Origin: Persicaria tinctoria
Lineage: Eukaryota > Streptophyta > Magnoliopsida > Caryophyllales > Polygonaceae
Assembly: GCA_037127255.1 (NCBI GenBank)
Contig: JBANSL010000003.1
Coordinates: 20,339,314 to 20,403,313 of the forward strand
Direction of reading: 5' to 3'
Length of the DNA: 64,000 nucleotides
Positions 46,632 to 56,302 of the stretch are shown in pieces. The notes below the pieces were generated by a model. The model was not told where the DNA came from. It did not search any database and saw only the letters and a list, made by a program, of their open reading frames with translations. A program made the translations under genes and the position numbers. How positions within the stretch are numbered: position 1 is the first letter of the stretch; every line of letters starts with the position of its first letter.

Positions 46632-47990
46632 TTAGTGCTGGTAAGGAGGAGGAGGAGGTGAAGCATAAACGTAGGGGTGTGGGGGTGGCTTGTGGACCGG
46701 CATTGGGTGCGGCGGAGGCTTGTAAACCGGCTTAGGGTGAGGCGGAGGGTAGTGCTCCACCGGGGGCATCTCATGGTGAGGCGGAGGGCAGGGCTTCTCA
46801 TGGTGGTGCTTGTGCTTCTCATGGTGGTGAGGTGGAGGGTAATGCTCTACCGGAGGCAATTCATGGTGAGGTGGGTGGGGTGGTGAGTAAGGCTTCTCAT
46901 GGTGGTGAGGTGGTGGGTAATGCTCCACCGGAGGCATCTCATGGTGAGGTGGGTGGGGTGGTGAGTAAGGCTTCTCATGGTGGTGAGGTGGGTAGTGGTG
47001 GTGAGGCGGCTTCTCGTGGTGTGGTGGTGGTGGGCAAGGCTTCTTTGGTGGCTTCTCGTGGTGAGGTGGTTGGTAGGGCGTCTCGTGGTGCGGTGGTGGG
47101 TAAGGCTTCATCGGTGGCATCTCATGGTGTGGTGGTGGGTAGGGCTTCTCATGGTGGGGTGGTGGGTAGGGCTTCTCATGATGAGGTGGTTGGTAGGGCT
47201 TCTCATGGTGCGGTGGTGGTGGGCAAGGCTTCTTTTGCGGCTTCTCGTGGTGTGATGGTGGGTAGGGCTTTTCATGGTGTGGTGGTGGGTAGGGTTTCAC
47301 CGGCGGCTTCTCATGATGGGGTGGCGGGTAGTAGGGCTTAACCGGTGGCTTCTCATGGTGCGGTGGTGGGTAGTAGGGCTTAACCGGTGGCTTCTCATGG
47401 TGAGGTGGAGGGTAGTAGGGCTTAACCGGTGGCTTCTCATAATGGTGCGGTGGTGGGTAGGGCTTCTCATGGTGAGGTGGAGGGTAGTAGGGCTTAACCG
47501 GAGGCTTCTCATGGTGCGGTGGAGGGTAGTAGGGCTTAACCGGTGGCTTCTCATGGTGCGGTGGTGGGTAGTAGGGCTTAACCGGAGGCTTCTCATGGTG
47601 CGGTGGTGGGTAGTAGGGCTTAACCGGAGGCTTCTCATGGTGCGGTGGTGGGTAGTAGGGCTTCTCATGGTGAGGTGGAGGGTATGGTTTCTCATGGTGC
47701 GGTGGCGGGTAGGGTTTAACCGGTGGCATCTCGTGGTGTGGTGGAGGGTAGGGCTTTTCATGGTGAGGGGGAGGATAGGGTTTCATAGTTGGGGGCAACT
47801 CATGGTGGGGTGGCGGGTAGTGCACCACCGGGGGAGGGGGCGGGGGAGAGGCGTAATGGTAGGGTGGTGGAGGTGGTGGAGAAGCATAAATGTAGTTAGG
47901 CTGAGGATCAGCCTTGGCTAGAGAAGCCAAGGAAATGGAGACAAGGGCAACTAGTAGAGTGGCCATCAGTGTGCCTTTCCCTAAACCCAT
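46632..47990 (-). CDS. Pro/His-rich repetitive cell-wall protein (PRP/extensin-like)
   Basis: Predicted secreted structural protein of the plant cell wall. The single-exon frame encodes 452 residues. A signal peptide covers 1-27 (hydrophobic core [14 protein letters not shown], likely cleavage AKA/DPQP). The mature part is almost wholly repeats of [14 protein letters not shown] and shorter PYPPPHHE forms, with Ser-Pro5-6 extensin-type blocks (YASPPPPPP) at both ends. Prolines in such motifs are usually hydroxylated and glycosylated, and Tyr allows cross-linking; the dense His-His-Glu may bind metal or be pH-sensitive (inference). The frame is kept open through all repeat units, which supports a working gene. 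The TATA box is at 48039-48046. Long open frames on the opposite strand are by-products of the repeats. Confidence 0.9.
   Translation of the reverse strand: MGLGKGTLMATLLVALVSISLASLAKADPQPNYIYASPPPPPPYHYASPPPPPPVVHYPPPHHELPPTMKPYPPPHHEKPYPPPHHEMPPVKPYPPPHHEKPYPPPHHEKPYYPPPHHEKPPVKPYYPPPHHEKPPVKPYYPPPHHEKPPVKPYYPPPHHEKPPVKPYYPPPHHEKPYPPPHHYEKPPVKPYYPPPHHEKPPVKPYYPPPHHEKPPVKPYYPPPHHEKPPVKPYPPPHHEKPYPPSHHEKPQKKPCPPPPHHEKPYQPPHHEKPYPPPHHEKPYPPPHHEMPPMKPYPPPHHETPYQPPHHEKPPKKPCPPPPHHEKPPHHHYPPHHHEKPYSPPHPPHHEMPPVEHYPPPHHHEKPYSPPHPPHHELPPVEHYPPPHHHEKHKHHHEKPCPPPHHEMPPVEHYPPPHPKPVYKPPPHPMPVHKPPPHPYVYASPPPPPYQH
46745..47800. repeat. Coding minisatellite in the cell-wall protein gene
   Basis: About 1.05 kb of tandem units, mostly 27-45 bp and all multiples of 3, encode [13 protein letters not shown] repeats. 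The units at 47330-47660 are nearly identical, which points to recent unequal exchange or slippage; units toward both ends are more diverged. Confidence 0.85.
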
Positions 47991-48035
47991 TGTGAGGTTT
48001 TTGGGGGGGTTTTGCTCTTATGCATAAGCTTTCAT

Positions 48036-48048
48036 GCCCTTTTATAGG
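48036..48048 (-). promoter_or_regulatory. TATA box of the cell-wall protein gene
   Basis: On the minus strand CCCTATAAAAGGG lies about 50 bp before the start codon, so transcription should begin near 48010. The LINE tail at 48177-48940 is inserted roughly 130 bp further upstream. Confidence 0.7.
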
Positions 48049-48176
48049 GGTAGCACTTCACCTCTCATGCATGACCCACAAACTAATTTAATATTGTAGG
48101 TTTACCAAGGTAGTTAAAATTAAATAATCAATTTACGTACTATACATATTATGTAGAGTTGAAAGCGAATGTACAT

Positions 48177-48940
48177 GTGGTTCTTTAGAAACCAACTCGT
48201 TTTCGATCATACTAACAAGGTAACTATCAATGAAATATTGTTGTTTCACAGCACTACCACTCATTGTTGGAAACAATCAAAGATTTTAGACGATGATCCA
48301 ACTGGATCGTTGACCCTCAATCATCGCATTCATAGCGGTACGCACAACCAGGCTATTAGGGGTAGTACTACGAAAGCCAGTGCTCAGAATCGATCCCGGA
48401 AGTGGGATAAGCCTCCCCCGAATTGTTATAAGCTCAATTTTGATGGTTCGGTACTCCCGAGTGGCAACTCGTCTTATGGATTTGTCATCCGTGACTCTGC
48501 TGGTTTAGTTGTCTCTGCTGGCAGATCTGTTTGCACAAATATCTCGGTGATTTATGCCGAAAATCTCGGACTCAGAAAGGGTTTGTTACGGGCAAAGGAG
48601 TTGCAACTATCTACACTTCTGATCGAAGGAGACAACTTACTAGTGATAAAAGCTCTACTGGGGGATTGGAAATGCCCCTGGACAATAGAGATGCTACAAG
48701 CTGATATACTGTCTGATATTTCGTCCTTTACTTATGTTGTTATTCGTCATATTTTCAGGGAATTGAATGCTGTGGCTGACTACCTTGCTCGTAGTGCCCA
48801 TGTATCCCCTGCCGACGTTTGCTGTGAGGATGATCCAGAACTGCTAGTTCTCGTCCGGAAGGATGCGCTAGGAAGGGCCTCTGCTGCGGCCGACCCGACC
48901 TAATTCTTATCTTGCGTCAAAAAAAAAAAAAAAAAAAAAA
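48177..48940 (+). mobile_element. 5'-truncated LINE tail with poly(A) and TSD
   Basis: The insert begins inside the pol gene and ends with about 25 A (to 48943, merging with the TSD). The TSD AAAGCGAATGTACAT lies at 48162-48176 and 48941-48955. It is a young-looking insertion: the remaining frame is intact. It sits just upstream of the cell-wall protein promoter, in the opposite orientation. Confidence 0.92.
48178..48903 (+). CDS. LINE RNase H domain (partial pol)
   Basis: The open frame reads WFFRNQLVFDHTNK (end of the zf-RVT linker) and then RNase H: YKLNFDGSVLPSGNSSYGF, IRDSAGLVVSAGR, YAENLGLRKGLLRAKEL, IEGDNLLVIKALLGDW, FRELNAVADYLARSAHV, ending LVRKDALGRASAAADPT. The domain would degrade RNA in RNA-DNA hybrids during retrotransposition. 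The N-terminal endonuclease and RT are absent through 5' truncation, so this is a fragment without its own promoter. Confidence 0.85.
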   Translation, partial: WFFRNQLVFDHTNKVTINEILLFHSTTTHCWKQSKILDDDPTGSLTLNHRIHSGTHNQAIRGSTTKASAQNRSRKWDKPPPNCYKLNFDGSVLPSGNSSYGFVIRDSAGLVVSAGRSVCTNISVIYAENLGLRKGLLRAKELQLSTLLIEGDNLLVIKALLGDWKCPWTIEMLQADILSDISSFTYVVIRHIFRELNAVADYLARSAHVSPADVCCEDDPELLVLVRKDALGRASAAADPT

Positions 48941-48955
48941 AAAGCGAATGTACAT

Positions 48956-49539
48956 ATTTTTTTTTTTTCTATTTTTTGATATTTAGCTACATCAATGTGT
49001 ATTTTTATCCACTCTTAAAATCAAATTAATTTAAAAGAAAAATGAAAATAAAATAAAATTAATTGTTAACTTTTGTGAAAGTTTATACAAGTATGAAGAG
49101 AAGAAGATGGTGTGCTAAAATTACGCATGAGAATGACACGCCGTGTCTTATAAATCATCTACTAATCCATCTTTTATAATTTAAAGGAAGGTGATTTATA
49201 AATTGATCTAAATATTTTCAACATTTTTAAGATAAGAGGGCACATGGTAAGGGACTAAACTTACATACATGATACATACCGAGTGAATATAACATGGGAA
49301 ATTTTAGAATGAGGCAAATTACATTTTGAAAAGGAAAAAAAAATATTGACTCTAATGAAAAAAAAAAACCCCGCCATAAAGCAAATGGAAACAACTCATC
49401 CAACCAGCATTTGTATACACTAATAGCCAAATTCTGTAAATTGAACTTAAATGGTTCTACAAAAAGAAAAAGACTCCCAAGTGTACGTTACGTTTATGAT
49501 TAATTAATTAGTGGCATACAATTGCAAAGTAATCGGTAC
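48956..49539. other. Spacer, no gene seen
   Basis: AT-rich DNA between the LINE tail and the copia element. No supported feature. Confidence 0.4.
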
Positions 49540-49544
49540 AAGAC

Positions 49545-49783
49545 TGTAAAAGGGGTATAGATTACATAGTGTAAAACTAAGGGTGATATCTTGTAATTAG
49601 TTTAGAAATGGGACACGTGTACGATTAGGATTGTTTCTTGTTCATTTTGGTTGTTGAAGTTTGTTGGAGATGTACATAAGGAGCTGAGCTCCAGTTGCTG
49701 TTCAATTCAATCAAATACAGAGAAAGTGTTCTTCCATTTTCTCTATCTTTCCAAGATCGATTTTACTCTTGTTTCAATCTTCA
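49545..49783 (+). repeat. copia 5' LTR
   Basis: Starts TGTAAAAGGGGTATAG and ends TTTCAATCTTCA. Same length as the 3' LTR. Confidence 0.97.
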
Positions 49784-49795
49784 TGGTATCAGAGC
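49784..49795 (+). other. copia primer binding site
   Basis: TGGTATCAGAGC follows the 5' LTR directly. This is the standard site complementary to the 3' end of initiator tRNA-Met in plant copia elements. Confidence 0.93.
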
Positions 49796-49821
49796 ATAAC
49801 TAGTAAAATTGATCGGAAATC

Positions 49822-50437
49822 ATGGCCACATATCGTCGTTTTCCGACCTACGCCGAGATGCAGAGTCCGTTGTTCTTGCATCCATCAGATGGTCCAACGA
49901 CGCTTGTGGTGTCTGACAAGCTCGTGGGAGCAGCAAATTACAGATCCTGGAGGAGGAGCATGGAGATCAACTTGTCGACAAAACGCAAATTAGGTTTTGT
50001 CAATGGCACAGTGCTAAGATTTTCAGACGATCCTCAGAAGGCCGATCAGTGGGACTATCTTCGTAAGATAGATCAGATGAAGCGGGAACAAAGACTTTTT
50101 CAGTTCTTGAATGGATTGGATGAGTCATATGGGGCTCAAAGGAGCCAAGTGTTACTGATGACGCCCCTGCCTACCGTAGAAGAAGCATGTGCTATGATTC
50201 AACAAGAAAAATCACAGTGAGAAGTTCTTGATACTACAGGCTCTAATGGTGGTTCTGGAGACAAGTCTGTTTTGTACAGCAAGTCGGAAGGAAAATGCAA
50301 AGTGTGTGGAAACAAGTGGCATCCAAAGGAGAAGTGTTGGGCTGTTATTGGAGACCGCAGTTGGCACTCCAAGTCAAAGAAATTTCCATAAAAGCAAGCA
50401 TCATCGCAAGGTGAAAAGAAGTCTGTGAAAGGGACTA
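49822..50437 (+). pseudogene. copia gag with zinc knuckle, broken
   Basis: The N-terminal gag part reads LVVSDKLVGAANYRSWRRSM and LSTKRKLGFVNG, then jumps from DDPQKADQWD to QRLFQFLNGLDESYG, lacking the middle of the gag domain seen in relatives. A TGA at 50218-50220 interrupts it; the frame then continues to a CCHC zinc knuckle, CKVCGNKWHPKEKC (C-x2-C-x4-H-x4-C), and meets a TAA near 50390. Gag would form the particle and bind RNA. Confidence 0.85.
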
Positions 50438-51793
50438 ATGAAAGAAAGCAAGCTACTAAGGGAAGCAAGACTGTGGCTCAAGCTGTGTCTAAAGATGAGG
50501 CTACAGGGAATGTGTACGTATTTTACTCAACAGAAATTTGCAGAGCTATTGAGGAACTTGCCACACAGCAACAAGGAAGAAGATGTGGATGATGACATGG
50601 AAGGGGAGTTTGCAGGTAATATTTTCTGCTCTAATGCTTTAGCTGTGAAAAATGAGTGGATAATGGACACAGGGGCTCCTGATCACATAACCCCTATGTG
50701 CAGTGACATTGTAGCTCCAAAACCACATTTATCTACCTCAAATATCCACATGCCAAATGGTCATATGTCCAAAATCACTCATCATGGTGATATGGTCCTT
50801 CAAAATAACCTCAAAATGCAAAAAGTTCTATTGGTGCCTTCATTCCAGTTTCAGTTAATGTCCATATCAAAACTTGCCAAACAGAACTATTGCTTTGTAA
50901 CCTTCTATCCTGACTTTTGTCTCATACAGGATTGTGCCAGCAGGAAGCTTTTGGGGATTGGTAAAGAGCATGGTGGTCTCTATTATCTGTTGAACAAGAA
51001 AGTGAGCTCCATGAATTCCAAATTCCTTGAAAAAGTTTTTGCTTCATGTGTACAGCCATGTGTTCCTTACTCATTGGCTTCTAGCAATTTTGTTTTACCT
51101 AGTGATTTTCATATGTGGCATATGAGGTTGGGTCATGCTCCAACTGTCAAACTTAAGCATGTATCCTGTGTACCTTTGCCTTCAATAAAAGAATCTTCAC
51201 TTGTTTGTCCAGTATGTCCCTTGTCTAAGCAAACTAAATCTCCTTTTCCTATCAGGGATACTAAATCTAAAGCTATATTTGAGCTGGTGCATATGGACAT
51301 TTGGGGTCCATATAGATCAACTACTGGACATGATTGCAGATTTTTTCTAACCATAGTGGATGATTACAGTAAAGTTACTTGGGTGTTTTTGTTAAATTCC
51401 AAGGCTCACTCATTCACTTCCATCAAGAGATTTTATCAGTTTGTCCTCACTCAATTCAAATGCAAGATTTAAATTTTGAGATCTGACAATGCACTTGAAA
51501 TTTCTAGCAAAGAGTGTCAACAATTCTATCATGATCAAGGCATTATTCACCAAACTTCTTGTGTTGATAGACCCCAGTAAAATGGTGTAGTGGAGAGGAA
51601 ACATAGACACATTCTTGAAATAGCCAGGGCCCTTCGTTTTCAAGCTCATTTACCCTTGCATTTTCGAGGGGAGTGTGTGTTGACTGCTGTTTACATAATC
51701 AACAGATTGCCAACTCCTGTTCTGGACAATAAGACACCATATGAAGTGTTGTTCTGTAAGCCTCCTTCTTATCATCATCTAAAGGTGGTGTGA
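50438..51793 (+). pseudogene. copia protease and integrase, broken
   Basis: Protease active site is visible as WIMDTGAPDHIT. The GAG-pre-integrase zinc region has MWHMRLGHA and CPVCPLSKQ. The integrase core begins VHMDIWGPYRSTTGHD with the second Asp in VDDYSKVTWVF, and the Glu region [11 protein letters not shown]. In-frame TAA codons at about 51470 and 51578 split it. It ends at a TGA right before the RT part, and the integrase C-terminal region is missing. Confidence 0.88.
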
Positions 51794-51797
51794 TGCT

Positions 51798-53332
51798 ATG
51801 AATCTTGACCTAAGAGCTTTAGAAAATAATAAGACATGGGTGGTGACTGATCTATCTAAAGGGAAGAGAGCAATTGGATGTAGGTGGATTTATAAAACTA
51901 AGTTCCTAGCTGATGGCTCTATTGATAAGTTCAAAGCTAGGCTGGTTATTCAAGGGTGCAGGCAGAAGAAAGGAGTGGATTTTGAAGAAACATTTGCTCC
52001 TGTGGCTAAAATGACTACTATAAGAACCTTGTTAGCTGTGGCAGCAAGGAAGTGGCACATTGGCCAGATGGATGTATCAAATGCATTTTTACATGGAGAA
52101 TTGCATAAGGAGGTGTATATGAAACTTCCCCTCGGTTACACCGGTGAAGGGGAGGTTGTGAGTGACACAGTGGTTTCATCAAAAGTGTGTCGGTTGATCA
52201 AGAGTCTATATGGCCTCAAACAGGCTCCAAGACAGTGGTTTGCAAAACTCTCATCAACATTGCTTGGCAATGGGTTCAGGCAATCCAAATCAGATTATTC
52301 TCTCTTTCTAAAGAAGACAAAAGGGGTTTTCACAACTATACTGGTATATGTGGATGACATGATAGTGGTGAGCAGTGAGCCTTCTGATATGTCTAAAGTT
52401 AAGGAGATGTCGAGTCATAATTTTCACATGAAGGATCTAGGTGAGCTCAAGTATTTTTTGGGCATTGAAGTACTGAGATCCTCACAAGGGATCTTTCTTT
52501 CACAGAGGAAATATGTGCTGGATTTGTTGGAGGCAAATCTGTTGGACTGTAAACCTCTGAGACTACCATTAGATCCTAATGTCAAATTGTCTACAGATGT
52601 TGGAGAAGTGCTCACTCGGCCTAATGATTACAGGAGGCTAATTGGTAAGCTGATTTACCTCACGATTACTAGGCCTGGTCTTAGCTTCACAATGCAGCTA
52701 TTGAGCCAGTTCATGTCAAAGCCAACTGAAGCTCACATGACAGCTGCTATAAGGGTGCTAAGGTATCTCAAAAATGCTCCTGGTCGATCAGTGCATTTTA
52801 CTGTCTGCAGAATCAGATCTGAACCTACGAGTGTTTGGTGATTCAGATTGGGCAAGCTGCCCTTTCACTAGGAGATCAACTTCAGGTTTTTGTGCTTTGC
52901 TGGGTGGTTCCTTGATCTCTTGGAAAGCCAAGAAACAACAGGTTGTGTCCCGTTCTTCAGCAGAGGCAGAATATAGGGCAATGGCATTGGCTTGCAATTC
53001 AAGGAGTTGAAATGGTTAAAGTAATTGTTGAGTGATCTGCAGCGTCCCCAAGTGTCATCAGTTAGGTTGTTCTGTGACAATCAGGTTGCATTACATATTG
53101 CTCAGAATCCCGTTTTCATGAGAGAACGAAGCATATTGAAGTGGATTGTCACTTCATTCGTGACATGGTTCAAGACAAGACGATTATCACTGCCCATGTA
53201 CCCACAAAATGGCAACTCGTTGATTTGTTCACCAAGCTTACTTCTACTGATGCCCTTGAGCGTTTTCTGTTCAAACTGGGTGTTCGCAATATTTTTTCAC
53301 ACTCCAGCTTGAAGGGGAGTGTAAAAGGGGTA
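51798..53332 (+). pseudogene. copia reverse transcriptase and RNase H, broken
   Basis: The RT part is 347 codons long: WVVTDLSKGKRAIGCRWIYK, KARLVIQGCRQKKGVDFEET, FAPVAKM, MDVSNAFLHGELHKEVYM, SLYGLKQAPRQWF, the catalytic YVDDMIV, and LGELKYFLGIEV. A frameshift at about 52795 moves RNase H ([33 protein letters not shown]) to another frame, and another shift follows near 53000 before LFCDNQVALHIAQNPVF and VPTKWQLVDLFTK. It reaches into the 3' LTR. Confidence 0.9.
53311..53319 (+). other. copia polypurine tract
   Basis: GAAGGGGAG stands directly before the 3' LTR and would prime plus-strand DNA synthesis. Confidence 0.85.
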
Positions 53333-53558
53333 TAGAATACATAGTGTAAAACTAAGGGTGATATCTTGTCATTAGTTTAGAAATGGGACACGTGTACGAT
53401 TATGATTGTTTCTTGTTCATTTTGGTTGTTGAAGTTTGTTGGAGATGTACATAAGGAGCTGAGCTCCAGTTGCTGTTCAATTCAATCAAATACAGAGAAA
53501 ATGTTCTTCCAATTTCTCTATCTTTTCAAGATCGATTTTACTCTTATTTCAATCTTCA
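53320..53558 (+). repeat. copia 3' LTR
   Basis: 239 bp, about 97% identical to the 5' LTR by eye, ending TTTCAATCTTCA before the TSD. Confidence 0.97.
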
Positions 53559-53563
53559 AAGAC

Positions 53564-54576
53564 AAAGTAGTGCACACTAAAGCCGCGTGTAAAATAAACA
53601 ATACGGTTCAAATGACTATATATATACAGTAAATGTGAGATTGACAAACAAAATAGACAATTTCTTTCATCAAAGTTATCACTATTTCGATCAAAAGGAG
53701 GCAACTGCAATGACAATTCCAAATGATCATTCTACAAATTTAACAAACTTTATTGACTCTTATTATTAAATGATTATCTCTTTCACCCCCTATTTTATTT
53801 TCCGAAAAAAAAAAACATTTTGATCTTAGATGAAAATCTTAACTAATTAAACAATAAAAATTAGTAGAATAAGCTAAAAAGTCTAATATAATTATGCAAT
53901 CACGTTTGAAAAGGAAGTTCTACGGCGATATATTATAAATTTATAATTCGAAAGTCTATAGTCTCTAAATAACATTATACTCGTCTGTTTTAAAATATAA
54001 GTCGTTTTTTATCAATTTAAAAAATAAGTAGTCCATCACTATATATGTTTTAGTGGATGGATTTCTTAAACAAAAAATAAGGAGCTTATTAATTACTCTC
54101 TCCGCTTCTTTTTAATTGGCTTTTTTAAGTCAAACATATAGTTTTATAACGGTAAAAATTATATTAAATATTAATATTTTAGTAATTTTTTTAATAATAT
54201 TATACTTATTATCATTAATTATAAAATTATTGAAAATAATCATTTAAAAAATTATTATTTTATACTACTCATATTTTTCTCACCTTAAAAAACGTGTATA
54301 AATATTAAAAAGTCATTTAAGAGTTTTAAAATAACAAAACATACACGGACAAATGTGTACAGTAAGCTGCCATATGAATGATTGTTGGGAGTTGGGACTA
54401 CAGAATGTAAAGGGGGCCACTTGGATTTCTTTTATTTTTGGACTCGAAAACCTCGAGGGTTGAAATTAAAGTTGAAAACTTAAAAACAAGTGTGATTTTC
54501 ATAAATTCAGCCTTAATCGATGGGCTATATATTCCATTATTAATCAGTATACTGTATCTATTTCCAACGTTCTCAA
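53564..54576. other. AT-rich spacer
   Basis: No gene. The start TACTCTCTCCGCTTC near 54092 resembles a Stowaway/Mariner MITE end, but no matching inverted end was found. Confidence 0.35.
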
Positions 54577-54639
54577 TTTTTTTTAATCGAGAAGAATTTG
54601 GTTAATTAACGGGACAATTAATCAAGAGCGTATAGGCGG

Positions 54640-55440
54640 ACGAGATCGATCAGGGGCAGAATCAAGTTGGAATAGGGGGATCGAAAATGGGATAACAGGT
54701 CCGCAAATCGATTAGCCTCTCGAAAAATGTGGGAAACCACAGCAGAATGAAAGCGTTGAATGAGGAGTAGGCAGTCAGAAGTAAAGATTTCAGTTTCTCA
54801 GGGACAAGTCCATCCCAGATTATGGCAATTGATAACGGAGATGTCATCGCCTTCTATAATAGTATGTTTTATGTGTAGTGTAGGTTGGTTGCTTTCTTAA
54901 TACCCTGCCAGAGCGCAAAGCACTCACTCCGGAAGACACTCGAGAGAGGTAAGGGTCCAGTCTCAGCATAGATAACAGAGCCCTCATGATTACGAATGAC
55001 ATATCCGTAACTCCCTTTGTTGGTGACAAATAAAACGCCATCAAAGTTAAGCTTAAAATGTGCATTTATTGGTTTTGTACATTTGGTATTAGGTCGGGTT
55101 TTGGGTTTTGTTGGGGCTTTTTTTGTGTGTGTGGGGGGGGGGGGGTATTGTGTGGTGTCGTCCATCCCAGAGAGATCACATAGCATAACCTGCTGCATAA
55201 TATAGGCCTTAATGGATTTTGGATATGGTTTTAGATTGTTGAAAAGTGTTTGGTTACGAAAATACGAAATATTCCACCAAGTAGTGGCAACTGGCAAGTA
55301 AGATGAAATCTTTTGTTGCAAGTTCCTTTCTAATGTCGTTTAGTAAGATGTGAGTCGGGGAGTTGTGTTATGAAATTTGGTTAAGGCGAGTGCAATTTTC
55401 AGATCTAGAAGTTGAGTAGTAGCTTTAGTGATTGGGCAGT
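54640..55440 (-). pseudogene. LINE zf-RVT end and RNase H, broken
   Basis: Minus-strand pieces: NHFLPDCPITKATTQLLDL (zinc region), a stop, ISSYLPVATTWWNISYFRNQ, a Pro/Lys linker encoded through a 14-C run, and RNase H (FKLNFDGVLFVTNKGSYGYV, FRSECFALWQGIKKATNL). A TAG and frame changes at about 54869 precede the final FREANRFADLL-like segment in another frame. Confidence 0.8.
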
Positions 55441-56302
55441 CCGGCAGAAAATGGTTTTGGTTTCTGTATAGAACCCGCAAGAGAGGCAGTTGGTGGAGTA
55501 ACTGCAGCCTCAAAGAGCTAATTTAGCAGATCGAGGTCGGAATACCATCCTTAGAGACACGCCAAAGAAAGCCTTTGATTTTAGGGAAGGTACGTAGTTT
55601 CTAGATCCAGTTAAGATATGAGAGTTCATGGTTCTTAAGGCGGTGTATAAGGTTAATAATTGAGCTTGTGGAAAACCAACCATTTTTGCCGGAGTTTTAG
55701 TAGAGCCTATCCTGGTTGATAGAAGTAGGGAGTGGGGTTTGGATGATGTTCGAGATCAAATATGGATGTAGTTGGTCTCGTAGTTTATCCTGTAGAAGAG
55801 GAGCATCCTAATTTTTTCTTGTAATAATAAAGGTTGAGACTTTGAGACTATGGTCTATTGTTTCAAGATTGATTGCGAGATCAAGAAGTGGTTTGGGGTT
55901 GACCTAAGAGTCCGACCAGAAGTTAATGATTTTGCCGTCTCCAAACCTCCAAGAGAGACCTTGTTTGAAAAGGGGGAGACGTTTCGATAGTTTTGTCCAT
56001 TGCCAGGTAGTGTTACCCTTTTTGTGTAAGAGAGAAGGTGTTTTCCTTTCAGATATTTCTGAGAAATGAGCGTAACTCATGGGTTATCAGGATCGGCAAT
56101 GATTTTCCAGAAAAGTTTAAGTTGTAGATCCGAGTTCATGTCTTCGGAGCTACGAAGCCCAAGCCCCCCGTTAATGCGGGATTCACAGATTTCAAACTAG
56201 CTAATGAGAGGTTTGTGATGGGGTCCTTTATTCCAAAGAAAGTTTTTGTTAATTTTGTCTAGTTCCTGATGTAAAGAGGAGGGTTGTTGGGAGGAAATCA
56301 AG

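Larger units (their letters stand above)
49545..53558 (+). mobile_element. Ty1/copia LTR retrotransposon, complete ends, disabled
   Basis: The 4,014-bp element has two 239-bp LTRs (TGTAAAAGG ... CAATCTTCA), a 5-bp TSD AAGAC (49540-49544 and 53559-53563), a primer binding site and a polypurine tract. The order gag, protease, integrase, reverse transcriptase, RNase H is that of copia. By eye the LTRs differ at about 7 positions. The coding region has stops, frameshifts and two internal losses, so it cannot make its own proteins. Confidence 0.97.

Noticed and set aside
46677..47921. Long plus-strand open frames opposite the cell-wall protein gene
   Set aside because: They are made of Trp/Val/Arg-rich repeats, the mirror image of the Pro/His coding minisatellite, and lack any protein character of their own.
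54092..54350. Stowaway-like MITE
   Set aside because: The left end resembles a Stowaway terminus, but no inverted right end or TA duplication could be found.
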